From positions 26,476,043 to 26,540,042 of the forward strand of contig JACMZG010001914.1 of the NCBI GenBank assembly GCA_018340805.1: DNA of 64,000 bases, given 5' to 3'. Each line of letters opens with the position of its first letter. The stretch's first letter is position 1. Position numbers and translations under genes: made by a program. Shown here piece after piece: positions 54,422 to 64,000 of the stretch. Source of the stretch: Microvelia longipes. Lineage: Eukaryota > Arthropoda > Insecta > Hemiptera > Veliidae. The notes below the pieces were generated by a model. It was not told where the DNA came from, did no database searches, and saw only the letters and a program-made list of their open reading frames with translations.

Positions 54422-55464
54422 ATGATTTCCTTAAAACTAAGCAAAATACAAAAAACAATCCTACTGTAGAGGAAAATACTACAACTGATCGGAAGGTTTA
54501 GAACTTCCGGTGGTGACCACGTCAATTTAGATGGTGAATCCGACATTTCGCTGGGAGTCATCTTTAGGAATGTCGGGCATCATAGATGAAACTCCCCATA
54601 GTGGAAGCGAAACATCAAATTTATATCTGCATTGCCGCTAAATCACCGTAACACCAAAATCTGCATGACGATAACCGCTAAAACCAACGCGGTAATAAAA
54701 TAAAACAATGAGGACTCGTCCGACATTGTCGGGACCCTCACAATCATTAACTGAAAGAAGCAACTTTTTTTGTTTCGAGAGTTACATTTAAAACGCCTCG
54801 AAGCATTGAAATGAAAGCATTGCGATGAGTTATCTACCTTAAATAGTGCTTCGATCAAAACACATCTGTACTCCGAAATGGTTGTAAAACATCGTAAAAA
54901 GATATTGCTTTAGCAAACTCGAACAACTCGTTGTGGACTATGATTTAGTAATGCAATAAATAACTGAACAAAATGAAAGTTAATGCTTAAATGAATTTTT
55001 CCATGGAAGATGCTATTGATACTACCAATAATTAAAGTTTATAAAGACAACTTTACTTATATTTAATACTTTTCTATACATTTAAGTCTTTTAAAGAGAG
55101 AAAGGCATCTAGAGGGCAAAGTAAGGAAATAGATACTCGAGAGGTGAAAGTAGAGAAGGGTCTAGTAGGGAAGTGTAGTTTGACCTTACGACGTTTGACC
55201 CCATAGAGGGTCGCAGTGTATACAATGATTGAGATGACATCTCAGTGATATTGATGCAGCATTGTCCTTATAATTGGTATTAAAAGAAACAATATTATTT
55301 TAATCAATAATTTTTCTCATATACCAACTAAAAATGTTGGTAAATAAAAGAAGAAACCTTCAGTCACTTGGCCGCTAGGCGGCATCGGCCCGAAACGGTG
55401 ATATCCCACCTGGAGCCGGTTTTCGCCCATATCATTTTTCCCTGTATTAGATTGTCAAATTACT
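54422..55464. other. No recognised gene; hairpin-rich patch
   Basis: 54,480-54,750 is GC-richer and full of small inverted repeats: CGGAAGG/CTTCCG, GTCCGACA/TGTCGGGAC. At 54,536-54,568 the minus strand reads CCTAAAGATGACTCCCAGCG, AAATGTCGGATTC, comparable to the CTGAAGA-stem-GAAACG repeat ends. A 71-codon minus frame (54,643-54,858) lacks motifs. At 55,374-55,400 GGCCGCTAGGCGGCATCGGC is an H-type scrap. Confidence 0.4.
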
Positions 55465-55520
55465 CATAGAGATAATATTAACTAGAGAGATCCTATGGAT
55501 TGGATCTCGGAACATCAAAA
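55465..55520 (+). mobile_element. M1 end fragment
   Basis: CATAGAGATAATATTAACTA, GAGAGATCCTATGGATTGGA, GGAACATCAAAAA matches the first 70 bp of M1. It runs into the 30-bp tandem repeat, whose unit starts with the next M1 block (AACTTACCTGACCAC). Confidence 0.55.
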
Positions 55521-55690
55521 AACTTACCTGACCACTTATGTTGGTAAGAAAACTTACCTGACCACTTATGTTGGTAAGAAAACTTACCTGACCACTTATG
55601 TTGGTAAGAAAACTTACCTGACCACTTACTAAAACTTACCTGACCACTATGTTGGTAAGAAAACTTACCTGACCACTGTTGGTAAGAAAT
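55521..55690. repeat. Minisatellite, 30 bp x 5-6, grown from M1
   Basis: The unit is AACTTACCTGACCACTTATG, TTGGTAAGAA. Three perfect 30-bp periods, then shortened units (ACCACTTACTAA, ACCACTATGTTGG, ACCACTGTTGG). TTACC and GGTAA make each unit partly palindromic. Confidence 0.9.
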
Positions 55691-55744
55691 TTAACCTGAT
55701 TATTTCCCGATTTTTTAAATAATATACAAATCAGTATTTAAAAA

Positions 55745-55925
55745 AACAAGAGGGCTTCGACCAATTCGCCGCTATCCAGCGTCGGCTTTGAGGGCCGCTT
55801 TGCGTTCTCGCGTCTCACTGTGGCCGATTCGCAGCCATATGGTTGTTGTACTTAATCAGTTCGTTATATTACTAGTTTATATGAGTGGCATACGATATAA
55901 GCGAATTTTTAAAGGTATTAGACAT
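55745..55925. repeat. H repeat copy
   Basis: ATTCGCCGCTATCCAGCGTC, GAGGGCCGCTTTGCG, CACTGTGGCCGATTCGCAGC, CATATGGTTGTTGTACTTAA, TCAGTTCGTTATATTACTAG, TTTATATGAGTGGCATACGA, TATAAGCGAATTTTTAAAGG. Older copy than 47,100; hairpins are mutated. Confidence 0.6.
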
Positions 55926-56126
55926 AAAACTTTTAACAATATCTCAATTTACTGACATATTGTTTTGCTTGACATATATGTCAACCATTAAACCAAAACT
56001 AATACTGATAATAAAATGAAATTTCGTATTTTTGTGAACCATACATAGTAGTATATGTGTAAAATCTAACCCAATCTAAACACTAAAAATTTGTGTTTAG
56101 ATATATAAAACCATACTAAAGAGAGA
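55926..56126. other. No gene seen
   Basis: AT-rich spacer leading to a TA array; a TTGACATATATGTCAACCAT palindrome-like stretch is at 55,969-55,988. Confidence 0.5.
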
Positions 56127-56127
56127 A

Positions 56128-56219
<92 letters not shown>
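56127..56219. repeat. TA microsatellite
   Basis: About 45 TA units with one TTA interruption. Confidence 0.95.
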
Positions 56220-56222
<3 letters not shown>

Positions 56223-57675
56223 AATGTTAAAAACTGCACACATGGATCAATGTAGCATATTGTCGGTTGTCCCAGTAAGTGTTAATAATTGCTCGTATCC
56301 TGGCATTCTATAAGAATCAATTTCAGCCATAACTAAGACCTTCTTCCTTCACTAAGAAACAAGAAAGAAAAGTTAAACTAAATCACTGAATAGTTTGAAA
56401 TCGAGTAGGAGGTATTGAAGTAAGGCACTGATTTAACTCTAATCACTCCCCAGCTTTATCTTTGTTTTTCTAATTAGTTTAAGTATCAAGTGTTTGATAT
56501 TTCTTAATCGTTTTAACGTCTGAGTCACCATATGCAGATTAAGTGCAGACATAAGCAGTCTTTAGCAACACTTTATTCTTAGAATTAAGAATTTATTATA
56601 CTAAATTGATACGCATAAATAAAAAGAAAATTAAAGGAGAAGGTTAAAAAAGTGCGAAAATAGGTTATGTTGTTAATAATCATTTAAAATTCAATAAAAA
56701 ATAATTTATAACTTCATTTTCCTTTAGAAATTTGCTAAAACCAATATACTAAATGATTTCTTCTTACAGTGACTTTAATAAATAAGAGAAACCAATAATA
56801 AAAAAAAAACTAATGAGAAGCATTTAAAAGCACAATAATAAAAAATAAAAACTTGAAAAGAAAATTACAATATTTCTTTCTCTAAAAGTAATAAACATTT
56901 TCTCTCAAATAAATTTAAGTCAAAACACAAAGGTTACGAGTTTATCACATAAAAATAGAAAACAAAAGACAACGTATAAAGCATAAAGAACATATAAAAG
57001 AAAAACTGCAAAAACGACATGTTCTTAAATAACAAGAAAAAGTTTAACAAAAAAATATAAAAAAATACATTTTTTAAAACGTTAAGAAAAATAGTTAAGC
57101 ATGCTCCACATCTTCTTATTCTTCACAAACAAAACATATTTCTTATCCAACATAAAATTATCTTTTGTCTGGCTTCTTGGCTTTATGTTCAAGGTTTGAA
57201 AAAAAAATTAAGATTTACAAGATCACATCGTTGACTATTTTAGAACGAAAATACTAAGATAAGAACTTAAAAGATAAAAAAAAGTTTTTAAGAATTGTTT
57301 GACAATATAAAGATAAAAAGAACAAAGTGAATTTATAAGAGTTACAAAAATAACAGCTTTAAATAGTATTACTATTGAGAATTCGCTAAAAATCAAAACA
57401 ACGGCAAGCGCGCTTAATATAGAATTAAATGATAAGGAAGATAATGCAACTAAAAGAAAATACAATAATAACTATATAATAAAAAAATAACTTTAAAAAA
57501 AAATAATGACTCAAAATCTTTAAAATTAATTCATAACACTTATAAATAACTTGTGTTTAACCTTAGAACTTTTCCTAAATCGCTCAGCTCTAATTCGCTG
57601 AACGAATTAGATCATCTAAATTTATTTTTTAGAATTACTTCGTATATGCCTACCTCGTCCCTAGACAGTAAAAAT

Positions 57676-57676
<1 letters not shown>
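56220..57676. other. No gene seen; A-rich plus strand
   Basis: From about 56,560 to 57,480 the plus strand is strongly enriched in A over T. Minus frames rich in F and L (for example 57,235-57,465) are a result of this skew. Confidence 0.5.
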
Positions 57677-57721
<45 letters not shown>

Positions 57722-57722
57722 C

Positions 57723-57773
<51 letters not shown>

Positions 57774-57785
57774 GTGTGTGTGTTG
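57677..57785. repeat. AC, TA and TG compound microsatellite
   Basis: (AC)16, then TA runs, then TGTGTGTGTG: an inverted compound repeat that gives translated C-V and H-T artefact frames on both strands. Confidence 0.95.
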
Positions 57786-57814
57786 TATGTATGAATGTAT
57801 AAGTATATAGTGGC

Positions 57815-57942
57815 CAAGTCGTCGAAGGTCTCTTGGACTATTCTGAGGATTAGCAAAGCGAGTCCAAAATGGTGAAGACAATCGTAGTAAATCCGACGCA
57901 AGGTAAGAAAAAGTTCCTAGGTACCCCGGGCCAGTTTTCTTC
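57815..57942 (+). mobile_element. 5S-SE 3' fragment
   Basis: TTCTGAGGATTAGCAAAGCG, AGTCCAAAATGGTGAAGACA, ATCGTAGTAAATCCGACGCA, AAGTTCCTAGGTACCCCGGG, CCAGTTTTC. Confidence 0.6.
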
Positions 57943-59038
57943 GAATTTGGTTTAGGTGAAAAATTGTTTAATAAATTTCCAGTAACTGTGGAAAATGTAT
58001 TAAAATCGAAAATACAAAAAAAATACTAAGAAGTATAAATAGTTTTTACTGCAAGCTTTACCATTGGTAATTATCCAATCATTTATACTATTTAGCATGA
58101 TCATTTATTAATTATTATAATTAGAAGTAGTTTTCAGATAGGTAAAGATTATTTCACCTTATAAGTCATTTTGACTTTTCACTGATCTTGTTTAAGGTTA
58201 CAATCATAAGCCTAAACAATGATTTAAATTTACAATTTATAAAAGTACCATTATTGTCAGTATTTGATATTGAAATAGTTTTGTATGGATAGAAGCAATA
58301 GGCGGTAGGAATTTAAGAAGCACTTGTTGAGAAATCAAGAGAGGAGGTACAATTTTAAAAGACCTTTTTATCTTAAAAAGACTTTTATATTTAATCTACA
58401 GATTATATTTTTAAAGTAAATCATATTGACACCTTATACCTAACATACGAGTATAAAGGAAATATACAGATCGATCTAAATCAAATAAGTACAACAAAAA
58501 CTCAGTACATATTTTCAAAGGAAAGTCGAGTAAGATTGATGATTTAAGTCTCTAAAGGAGATTTAAATTTCAGAATTTTTAAACATTATTTAAAATTCTA
58601 AGGATAAAACTTGAGGAGGGAAAGGACTTTAAATTTAAATGGAAAGAAGGGATCCTTAAAACTTCCTTGAAGTCCATGAAGAATGAAGACTCTCCCTTCG
58701 AGGTAAAATTCCATAGGGGGAACTGTAAGACAAGATGAGAAAAATTTCTCACGGGTAAGGCACTGAAGCAAAGAGGGTAAGGAAGATAAAAGAAAGATAG
58801 AACAAACATAAATAATGTAACATTATTGGTTAACGGACGCCGCTTTATATATTTTCATCTTTTATTTGTTTACAGTTGATAATTAGAAAGTTAAGAAGTT
58901 TTCATTTGTTTATTTAAATGCCGTGAAGTGAGAATTAATTTCAATTTTTAAGTCGCTTTTAACTTTTTAGAATGGGTAAATTCATTACCAGATGAATTTA
59001 ACACCGGCACTACTGGCGTGGGCACGGTGGGGTAACAA
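57943..59038. other. No recognised gene
   Basis: A 76-codon minus frame at 58,579-58,809 lies in a slightly purine-rich patch (58,610-58,800), with no known motif. The rest is AT-rich. Confidence 0.45.
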
Positions 59039-59039
59039 A

Positions 59040-59110
59040 AAAAATCGGGTCCCCTGTACTTCCCAGTTTTCCTCACAACTTGGAGAGTCTATGCTCGTGC
59101 TTTTTATGTT
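59040..59110 (-). mobile_element. 5S-SE 3' end fragment
   Basis: AAAAATCGGGTCCCCTGTAC, TTCCCAGTTTTCCTCACAAC, TCTATGCTCGTGC: complement of the terminal part including the T-run. A further scrap GTACGGACTCGCTTCGCATG is at 59,564-59,583. Confidence 0.55.
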
Positions 59111-59639
59111 ACTTCCACTTCCCATTTTTAAAAGATAGCAAAGTAATTAATTGTTTAAGTTTCATTTTTAAAATATATTAAAATAAATAACTTATAAATC
59201 AAATAAATATTCAAAAAGAATACCTTATAAAAATAACTCGAATACAAAACATTCCTAAGATAAAACTTAACATTATCGACCTAAACGAACAAAATGTCAA
59301 GTAAATATTCATTAAAATTAATTAAAACAGTCAAGAATAAATATTTACACTAAGGCATAATTATCAAGAACATGATATCCATATTTATTAAAATAAAAAT
59401 ACCAAATTCCATAGATCCCATAAATAGTCATCAAAATTCATAACCTTGCCTTTCACTCTCATTCTCACATTTCTTATCCTGGACTTCTTCTTGTTTGTAA
59501 TTATTTTCTTGCTGAACTACTTCTGTACTCTTTTCTTTATTTATTTATGATTATTTCTTCACAAGTACGGACTCGCTTCGCATGCCTCAGAATATCTTGA
59601 TTATCTAAAGCTTAAGGTATTACTTACCTAAGCTAACGT
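59111..59639. other. No gene seen
   Basis: AT-rich; contains only the 59,564 scrap noted above. Confidence 0.5.
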
Positions 59640-59869
59640 ACTAACAAATCAGGTCAATATACGGTCTAAAAAAATTATAACAATTTTGGTGCCAAAAATC
59701 TCTAATCACAGGGCGAGTTATGCGTGACACACACATACAAAACACGTAGACAGCATGAAGAAATCGAAACCCATTCAGAATGCCATGAAAAAGCATAAAA
59801 CGAATAATTATGGTGAAACCTCGGTTTCGATTTTTAGTGTGAACACAATACTTTCCCTATATATCAATG
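59640..59869 (-). mobile_element. 5S-SE 5' half, interrupted by a MITE
   Basis: TGACACACACATACAAAACA, AATCGAAACCCATTCAGAAT, AAAACGAATAATTATGGTGA, AACCTCGGTTTCGATTTTTA and GTGAACACAATACTTTCCCT follow the family order on the minus strand. The terminal ATACCGTAGGTATAAATG part is displaced by the element at 59,870. Confidence 0.55.
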
Positions 59870-60044
59870 CTATAGTACGACACACGGCTAAAATCAGTTG
59901 ACAGCGCTGGAAAATAGTGTTAAAGAACCAATAGGGTTGGCCTGAAATTGAGGGCGTGGTCTAACAACCAGGAATAACCTCATTGGCTTCCTCGCATTAG
60001 TTACCCACGCTGTCAACTGATTTTAGCTGTGAGTCGTACTATAG
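59870..60044. mobile_element. 175-bp MITE with 37-bp TIRs
   Basis: Left CTATAGTACGACACACGGCT, AAAATCAGTTGACAGCG; right CGCTGTCAACTGATTTTAGC, TGTGAGTCGTACTATAG. 35 of 37 positions pair. The 100-bp centre (CCAATAGGGTTGGCC, TGAGGGCGTGGTC, CCAGGAATAACCTCATTGGC) is comparatively GC-rich and non-coding. It inserted into a 5S-SE copy and is thus younger than it. TA lies at each tip, so a TA-targeting superfamily is possible. Confidence 0.8.
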
Positions 60045-60134
60045 CAGGTCAAGAAGTAATAACAAATTTAAAAGCTTAAATAAGAGTCTTATGCTTAAAT
60101 GAACTTATCTAAATAAATCTAAAATTGTTTCCAA

Positions 60135-60766
60135 ATTTTATATTTCCTCATTCATATAGAAGTATTTAGTTCGCAAAAAAATCCAGAATCGGGGTTACAC
60201 CTGCGTCATATGTTTATAAGGTAAAATGCAGTTTATAGAGGTATTTTTAAAACCTCCTGAGTGGTTTTCACAAAGTTTTGTGTTTGTATATTTGAGTGCG
60301 TCAGTTATCATTTTACTTCACAGCGTATCCAAAGCTAGAGAGTTGGAACTTGGTGCAAATATCAATCTTAGGGTGTAGTTATCCTTTCGGAAAATAATTT
60401 TAATGACGACAATAATGACACAGGAAAATCAAATTGTAAAGGTTTTTTGAAAAGATCATATCGAAAAATAAATTTGGTACAAAAGTATCCCGTTACGTGA
60501 TAAATGTGCATTAAATTTTGTTTAAATACGTCAAGTATATATAGGATCTCATTTGAATCAGCCAAGTTATACAACAACGAGTAAGGTCAGTTGTCCCTAG
60601 ATAGGCGACCGCTGGCAATAAAAATTATTTTTACTGCCAAAATTATTATTATTTAAAATAAACTTTCATATTCTGAGGACGATCGAAGCAAATCCGTAGC
60701 AGTGAGAATGAGCGTAGCCAATTCAATGTGGTAAGAAAAAGTCCCGAGGCACCCGATCTTTTTTTT
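60135..60766 (+). mobile_element. 5S-SE copy, nearly full length, decayed
   Basis: TTTCCTCATTCATATAGAAG, AATCCAGAATCGGGGTTACA, AAACCTCCTGAGTGGTTTTC, CTAGAGAGTTGGAACTTGGT, AATTTTAATGACGACAATAA. The 5S-like segment is at about 60,563-60,620 (AAGTTATACAACAACGAGTA, AGGTCAGTTGTCCCTAGATA, GGCGACCGCTGGCAATAAAA). The 3' module is GGACGATCGAAGCAAATCCG, AATGAGCGTAGCCAATTCAA, ending GGCACCCGATCTTTTTTTTT. Confidence 0.75.
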
Positions 60767-61215
60767 TTACTTACATTAAATTTTTGTCAAAATAAAAATA
60801 GAAGTAATAAAGTATAAAAAGTAAAGTCTTAAAAATAGAAAAAATAAAGAAATCTTAAAAGAGTAATGATTGAAGTCAATAAAGACCATTTTGTTGAAAA
60901 CATTCTCAGTAAAAACACTCTTAGTTTTGTTTGTTTATGTTAATAATTTGTTTGTTTTTTCCTGATGCATTCATTATTAGTTCCCGTACATTTTGAAGCA
61001 ATGAGTTTTATAAATGGTTATTCCTTGCATAATTATTAAGTTTAGTAGTAATAACTTTTGTCAAACAAGTAAATACTAGGAGACGATGAATAGTCTGAAG
61101 AGACTTTTAAAGAAAAGTGGAGAAGCTTTTCCACAAAAATAACTGTTAATTGGTCTAATAATGGTTTGATGTACAAGAAAAACATAGTTTAGAACATAAT
61201 CGAGCTTTCAAGACA
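60767..61215. other. No gene seen
   Basis: AT-rich spacer. Confidence 0.5.
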
Positions 61216-61216
61216 C

Positions 61217-61256
<40 letters not shown>

Positions 61257-61364
61257 ATATAATATTAATACATATATAATATAATATATATATTATATAT
61301 ATATACTTTGCCTCATTCTACTATATATATATATATATATATTATATATTATATATATATATAT
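61216..61364. repeat. TA microsatellites
   Basis: TA arrays at 61,216-61,305 and 61,321-61,364, split by ACTTTGCCTCATTCTACTA. Confidence 0.95.
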
Positions 61365-61384
61365 TTACATAAAGTGATATAATA

Positions 61385-61815
61385 CTAATGTACCAAATTT
61401 CAACTCAGATTATTTTTCTATTGTTTTACAATTTTTAAAAAACTAATACAAGTCATTCGTTTCGACAAATTGAACTAATGCTGATGAGATGATACATAAT
61501 AATTTGTGTGTCTTACATATGACTACATGCGTGCCATAACTCATACAGATAGCCAAATTTTTCTGCGATTTATGAATTTTTAAAATATTTGCTGAGTCAT
61601 TAATACCGGTTAATGACGTCACATTGTTTTTAGACCTAAAGATTGATTTCTGTACGAAGTTTCAACTCTCAACCATATATAATACACAGGGAGCGATGAT
61701 GACACACAAACACATACAGAGAGACAACTACTCAAGCGATCTGAATAGTTTTAGGTGTAAAACACCAAAAACTGATAATTCGAATGAAATTCGGGATCGC
61801 ATTTTTTTGTGGAAT
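61385..61815 (-). mobile_element. 5S-SE 5' half
   Basis: AATGTACCAAATTTCAACTC, TTAATACCGGTTAATGACGT, GATTTCTGTACGAAGTTTCA, ACACACAAACACATACAGAG, AACTGATAATTCGAATGAAA, TTCGGGATCGCA. One perfect TGACGTCA at about 61,614. The 5' tip is replaced by an AATAATAATAATAAT run. Confidence 0.65.
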
Positions 61816-61936
61816 AATAATAATAATAATAAAATAATAATGATAAAAAAAATCTTTGAAAGACATAGTTAAATTTGATTGTTTGTCTCCTACCTCTAAA
61901 TATATGTTACAAGGCTGTGAAGAAGCACTTCATTTA

Positions 61937-62228
61937 CTGCGGCTAAATAGTGGTGGAAATAGTATATTATGCTACTAGCAGCAAAATGGAATTTTGCAGA
62001 CGAGTTTATAAATTTGCCCCCGAGCGAAGGCGAGGGCGGGCTATGGAAATTACCTGCAGAGGCGTAAGCCGAGCAGGTAATTAACCCATTTGACAGACGA
62101 GGCGAAGCCGAGGCTGAAAATGGCGAATTACCTGCAGAGGCGTAAGCCGAGGCAGTAATTAATTGCACGAGTCTGCAATGTTTCCTTTGCTGCATAGTAG
62201 CATATACTATTTTATTTACTAACGGCAG
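61937..62228. mobile_element. 292-bp foldback element, GC-rich core
   Basis: Ends: CTGCGGCTAAATAGTGGTGG, AAATAGTATATTATGCTACT, AGCAGCAAAATGGAATTTTG, CAGAC at the left; GTCTGCAATGTTTCCTTTGC, TGCATAGTAGCATATACTAT, TTTATTTACTAACGGCAG at the right; about 60 bp, imperfect. The core has two copies of ATTACCTGCAGAGGCGTAAG, CCGAG and GAGCGAAGGCGAGGGCGG and GACGAGGCGAAGCCGAGGC hairpins. The long minus frame over it is not a gene. Confidence 0.65.
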
Positions 62229-62340
62229 AAAAAATTCACAAGAGATTATTTTAAATACTTGCTGCGAGATTTTACAGGCAGTAAAGACTGCTTTGAAGTA
62301 GATGCAACGCTTACAATAGCAGGAGAGTGTGGTCAATAAC

Positions 62341-62352
62341 AATAATATATAT

Positions 62353-62386
<34 letters not shown>

Positions 62387-62414
62387 ATATATATATATAT
62401 ATATAATATATATA

Positions 62415-62445
<31 letters not shown>

Positions 62446-62494
62446 TATTATATATATATATATATATAATATATATATATATATTTATATATAT
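62341..62494. repeat. TA microsatellite
   Basis: Interrupted TA array. The following ATATTACATAAAGTGATATA, AATACTAATGTAC (62,488-62,523) duplicates 61,362-61,392, next to the earlier TA array. Confidence 0.95.
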
Positions 62495-64000
62495 TACATA
62501 AAGTGATATAAATACTAATGTACAACATAAACAGCTGGTAAATAATTTAATTTAATGCCAAAATTATCAGTGTTGCCAATTTGTTTCCAAAACATTATAT
62601 ATTATTAGATAAACAAATGTTCAATGTTAAACATTTAATAATAATATCTTAATTTTAAGTAACAATAAAGATAAAGTTACATACTAGAAACAAGCTAGAA
62701 TAAATCATAGTTTACAAAATAAAACAATACCGAAATTCACGCAATAATTTGTAAAATAATAAAATCATTACCACTAGTAAGCCCTACAGGGAAAGGATAT
62801 TTTATCGGAGAGGGGAATGAATGCAGTTTATTATTGCAAAATCATTCATATAAAATGCATAGCAATGAAATGATTGCATCATAAATCACATTTAAAGACG
62901 ATAATTATCTACCAGCCTACTGATTACATACTCTAATAATCGTAAAATAAAATCATAAAGTCTTTAATAAGACTATAAATTACATCAAACAGTAATTGTT
63001 TATAACATAGTAAATATCTTTAGAATAAATTTATGAACAAATAATAATAATTATGTACTATTCAAACAAATTAGTAACATACGAGTATAAAACTTGAAAT
63101 AGTCATTAAATATGTATGTAATAAAATTATATAGTACGAAACATTTACTAATAGGTTTACATTCTTAGTTGATAACTAAGAATAGATTAATTAATAAATA
63201 ACAATAATATTAAAAAAAGAAGTTAATAAGAATAAAACGTATTCAAAAACTTGAATAAAGAATGAAAAATGAAGTAAATAAATAAAAAAATGATAAAATA
63301 ATAAATTTTACATGACGAAATAAATGTATAACAAATAAACAAAACAAAAATAGGTAATAAAAAAAATACTTTTATATAAACAAAAAAATATTTTATGTAA
63401 ACAAACAAAATACTTTTATATAAACAAAAGACATTAAATGATAAACAAGGTTCAAATATAATTACAGAATAACTACATTGATAATCAGCAATACAAAAAA
63501 TTTATAGGAAAAATTAATTATTGAAACTTTGTAATTGAGAGTTGTAATAATATAGTAAAGGAAAAATTCAATTGGATTGCAATTTTATATTAAACATAGA
63601 AAAATGAAAATTACAATGACCTTCAACATTTTCCCATAGTTAGTGTGGGTTTTATTGTGATAGTGAGAAATTAAATTAAAATTATGTTAAAGTTGTGGTT
63701 TGCAATGTCATTAAAGATACAAAACAATAAATAAAATCCAAGTCCAAGTGATAAGGGAAATAAATAGGTAAAATACGAATAAAATTAGTAAAACAAAATA
63801 AATTAAATAACAATAAACAGTAAGCATAAATAGATAAAAAAACAAGTGAGAAGTAAAACAAAATAAAAATAAAAAATTACATGTCTGACGTATTTCCTTT
63901 CTTGTTTAGGTTTTTTGATAACGCTTTATACTTAAAAAATTTCCAGTTTTTTAAAGGGGATGCGCAACTTAATATTTTGAGTAACATTTAATATTAGGCA
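62495..64000. other. No gene seen; A-skewed AT-rich DNA
   Basis: The plus strand is A-rich for over 1 kb (AAACAAAATAAA-type strings). A small tandem repeat (ACTTTTATATAAACAAAA, three units) is at 63,368-63,430. The minus-strand F-, Y- and I-rich frame at 63,223-63,408 is compositional. Confidence 0.5.

Noticed and set aside
61896..62342. 148-codon minus frame
   Set aside because: It coincides with a foldback element and its GC core duplication; no motif, and the sequence symmetry explains the openness.

Overview
The window looks like repeat-dominated nuclear DNA from an animal, most likely an invertebrate; I cannot name the species. It is very A+T-rich (roughly 70 percent by eye), has more than a dozen long TA microsatellites, and has no open frame above about 165 codons that is not a repeat. 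Nothing resembles bacterial gene organisation, and I recognise no conserved protein-coding gene. What can be annotated is almost entirely dispersed repeats, non-autonomous transposons, minisatellites and microsatellites separated by featureless AT-rich sequence.

The dispersed families were worked out by comparing copies inside the window; names are local labels. (1) 5S-SE: an element up to about 830 bp whose 3' third carries a segment matching the internal promoter of 5S rRNA (A box, intermediate element, C box), a conserved 3' module and a T-run. There are about 20 copies or fragments on both strands. (2) V: a related CRE-containing repeat. (3) SINE-A: tRNA-like head and a conserved tail (22.1, 25.7, 34.5, 36.6, 48.2 kb, plus tails). 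(4) SINE-B: one tRNA-like element at 43.1 kb. (5) M1: about 310 bp with inverted ends (8.6, 8.9, 41.8, 42.1, 42.6 kb, plus fragments). (6) T2: TIR element (5.4, 10.2, 54.0 kb, window start). (7) G: a repeat built round GGTGGTCCGCATGTCGGGCG. (8) H: a family of GC-rich hairpins. There are also single-copy inverted-repeat elements at 27.1, 53.4, 59.9 and 61.9 kb.

Layout: 0-12.7 kb, sparse G, T2, V and M1 copies and TA arrays; 12.7-31.9 kb, many 5S-SE copies interleaved with five minisatellites; 32-40.7 kb, G, SINE-A, TA arrays, a GC-rich minisatellite at 38.5 kb and one possible decayed coding stretch at 39.4-40.3 kb; 40.76-47.09 kb, a large composite foldback element; 47-64 kb, more H, 5S-SE, SINE-A, T2 and MITE copies and TA arrays.

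The most interesting object is the foldback element at 40,763-47,090. Its arms (over 1.1 kb each once later insertions are removed) are closely similar. Each contains a TA array, two TGACGTCA sites, a TATA box, a well-placed ATG and a 43-codon frame, then (beyond an insertion on each side) AATAAA signals and an array of GC hairpins with GAA loops. It therefore has inward-facing mini transcription units in both terminal repeats. The left arm is split by a 1.9 kb insertion flanked by an 8-bp duplication and filled with M1 and SINE copies; the right arm by a 356-bp insertion flanked by TA. The interior has no visible gene, so the copy is non-autonomous or decayed. All family assignments rest on within-window comparison and remembered consensus features; no database search was possible.
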